From: Desulfobacterales bacterium
Lineage (GTDB): Bacteria > Desulfobacterota > Desulfobulbia > Desulfobulbales > BM004
Assembly (NCBI GenBank): GCA_012974315.1
Contig: JAAXQI010000256.1
Span: 1 to 21,336 of the forward strand
Direction: 5' to 3'
DNA length: 21,336 bases
Shown: positions 20,610 to 21,336 of the stretch, piece after piece
Layout of the letters: each line of letters opens with the position of its first letter
Position numbering within the stretch: position 1 is the first letter of the stretch
The notes under the pieces: generated by a model
Told to the model about the DNA's origin: nothing
Seen by the model: the letters and a program-made list of their open reading frames with translations, nothing else
The model's database searches: none
Program-made: the position numbers and the translations under genes

Positions 20610-21336
20610 TTGTAACTCCTCTGGGATGGCTCCACATTTTCAAAGACCAGGGGTTCCTTATGAAACTCTGGATTGTTGCCTTCCCCCGTGTATTCCCAAA
20701 CGGAGACATGGGAATAGTTTGCATCGTCCCGCTTGGCTTCATTTTCTTCTGTCTGGCTTTCTTCACGTAGATGACAGCCGCAGGATTCATTTCTGGATAG
20801 GGCATCAACAACCATCAATTCGGCAAATTCAAGAAAATCGGCAACCCTGCCGGCACGCTCCAGGGACTGGTTTAATTGCTGGCCGGTACCGGGAATTGTG
20901 ACATTTTGCCAGAATTCTTCCCTGATTGCCGGGATCTTACTCATGGCCTTCTGCAGCCCTTCCTCATTTCTGGCCATTCCGCAGGCATCCCACATCACGA
21001 GTCCAAGCTCCCGGTGAATTTCATCAACTGTTTTCCTGCCTTTTATCGCAAGAAGCCTGTTGATTTTCTCAGTTGCATCGTCTGCTGCCTTCCTGAAAGC
21101 CTGGTGTCCGGTATCCTGGGGTGTCGATGAGATGGTGGCCAGGTAATTCCCGATGGTATAGGGAAGAATGAAATAACCGTCCGCAAGACCCTGCATCAGG
21201 GCGCTGGCCCCAAGTCTGTTAGCGCCATGGTCTGAGAAGTTAGCCTCACCAAGGACAAAGAGGCCGGGGATGGTTGACATCAGATTATAGTCAACCCAGA
21301 GTCCGCCCATGGTATAATGTACGGCCGGGAAAATCA
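20606..21336 (-). CDS. sdhA: Succinate dehydrogenase / fumarate reductase flavoprotein, C-terminal part
   Basis: The gene enters at the right edge (N-terminus outside) and ends at TGA 20606-20608. The visible part begins IFPAVHYTMGGLWVDYNLMS and STIPGLFVLGEANFSDHGAN, then RLGASALMQGLADGYFILPY: the substrate-site and FAD-binding C-terminal segments of SdhA/FrdA (H-Y-T-M-G-G, G-E, (N)-R-L-G-x-(S/N)-(S/A)-L). A helical capping domain follows with ELGLVMWDACGMARNEEGLQ and the end NESCGCHLREESQTEENEAK, DDANYSHVSVWEY, where the NESCG-H-REE and SVWEY parts match this non-E. coli subgroup. It oxidises succinate to fumarate (or the reverse) at the cytoplasmic side of the membrane. The stop overlaps the sdhB start. 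Confidence 0.95.
   Translation of the reverse strand, partial: IFPAVHYTMGGLWVDYNLMSTIPGLFVLGEANFSDHGANRLGASALMQGLADGYFILPYTIGNYLATISSTPQDTGHQAFRKAADDATEKINRLLAIKGRKTVDEIHRELGLVMWDACGMARNEEGLQKAMSKIPAIREEFWQNVTIPGTGQQLNQSLERAGRVADFLEFAELMVVDALSRNESCGCHLREESQTEENEAKRDDANYSHVSVWEYTGEGNNPEFHKEPLVFENVEPSQRSYK

Overview
The window looks like chromosomal DNA of a Gram-negative, anaerobic bacterium of the Desulfobacterota (Desulfobulbales-like is my best guess). This is inferred, not proven. The signs are a probable selenocysteine codon in a thiol-redox protein, a monohaem cytochrome-like lipoprotein, a DsrE protein, PilZ proteins, a three-cluster succinate dehydrogenase/fumarate reductase iron-sulfur subunit, moderate GC, and many small housekeeping or redox genes in short operons. 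There are no rRNA or tRNA genes, no CRISPR array and no intact insertion sequence.

Layout. 1-2000 (+ strand): the tail of a BFD-like [2Fe-2S] protein; a cyclic-nucleotide-binding protein whose frame is broken at A AAA AAT; an unknown 143-aa protein closed by a strong terminator; and a small PilZ protein. 1970-2803 (-) is a PrmA-like methyltransferase, divergent from a hotdog thioesterase at 2939-3295. 3308-8624 (-) holds a 962-aa ACP/AMP-ligase/acyltransferase fusion, a YbhP-like EEP phosphohydrolase, a DsrE protein and an exported MsrA-MsrB fusion. 8882-11944 (+) holds a haem lipoprotein, LemA and an HtpX-like M48 protease. 12340-14426 has three very small genes and an Old-Yellow-Enzyme-type oxidoreductase with an extra Fe-S cysteine motif. 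Two of the small genes encode related 48-aa single-TM peptides on opposite strands.

14741-18915 is a mixed region of decay and intact genes. It contains a collapsed hybrid histidine kinase (sensor start joined to receiver end, plus a stop and a frameshift), a HIT protein, a degenerate membrane-anchored PilZ protein, a peroxiredoxin-like protein with an in-frame TGA exactly at its first redox cysteine (probable selenoprotein), YceD, and a collapsed TPR membrane gene. The 3' end of that TPR remnant runs antisense into the truncated 3' end of a DUF6498 gene. 18928-21336 (-) is an operon sdhA-sdhB-AEC transporter-DUF6498 with start/stop overlaps; its upstream part lies outside the window.

The most interesting observations are the UGA-coded peroxiredoxin with a hairpin at the codon, the paired 48-aa membrane peptides, the frameshift at a canonical slippery heptamer, the ACP-ligase-acyltransferase fusion next to a YbhP-like enzyme, and two genes that collapsed by internal deletion while keeping both ends. 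I did not find a clear, complete, wholly new multi-gene system.
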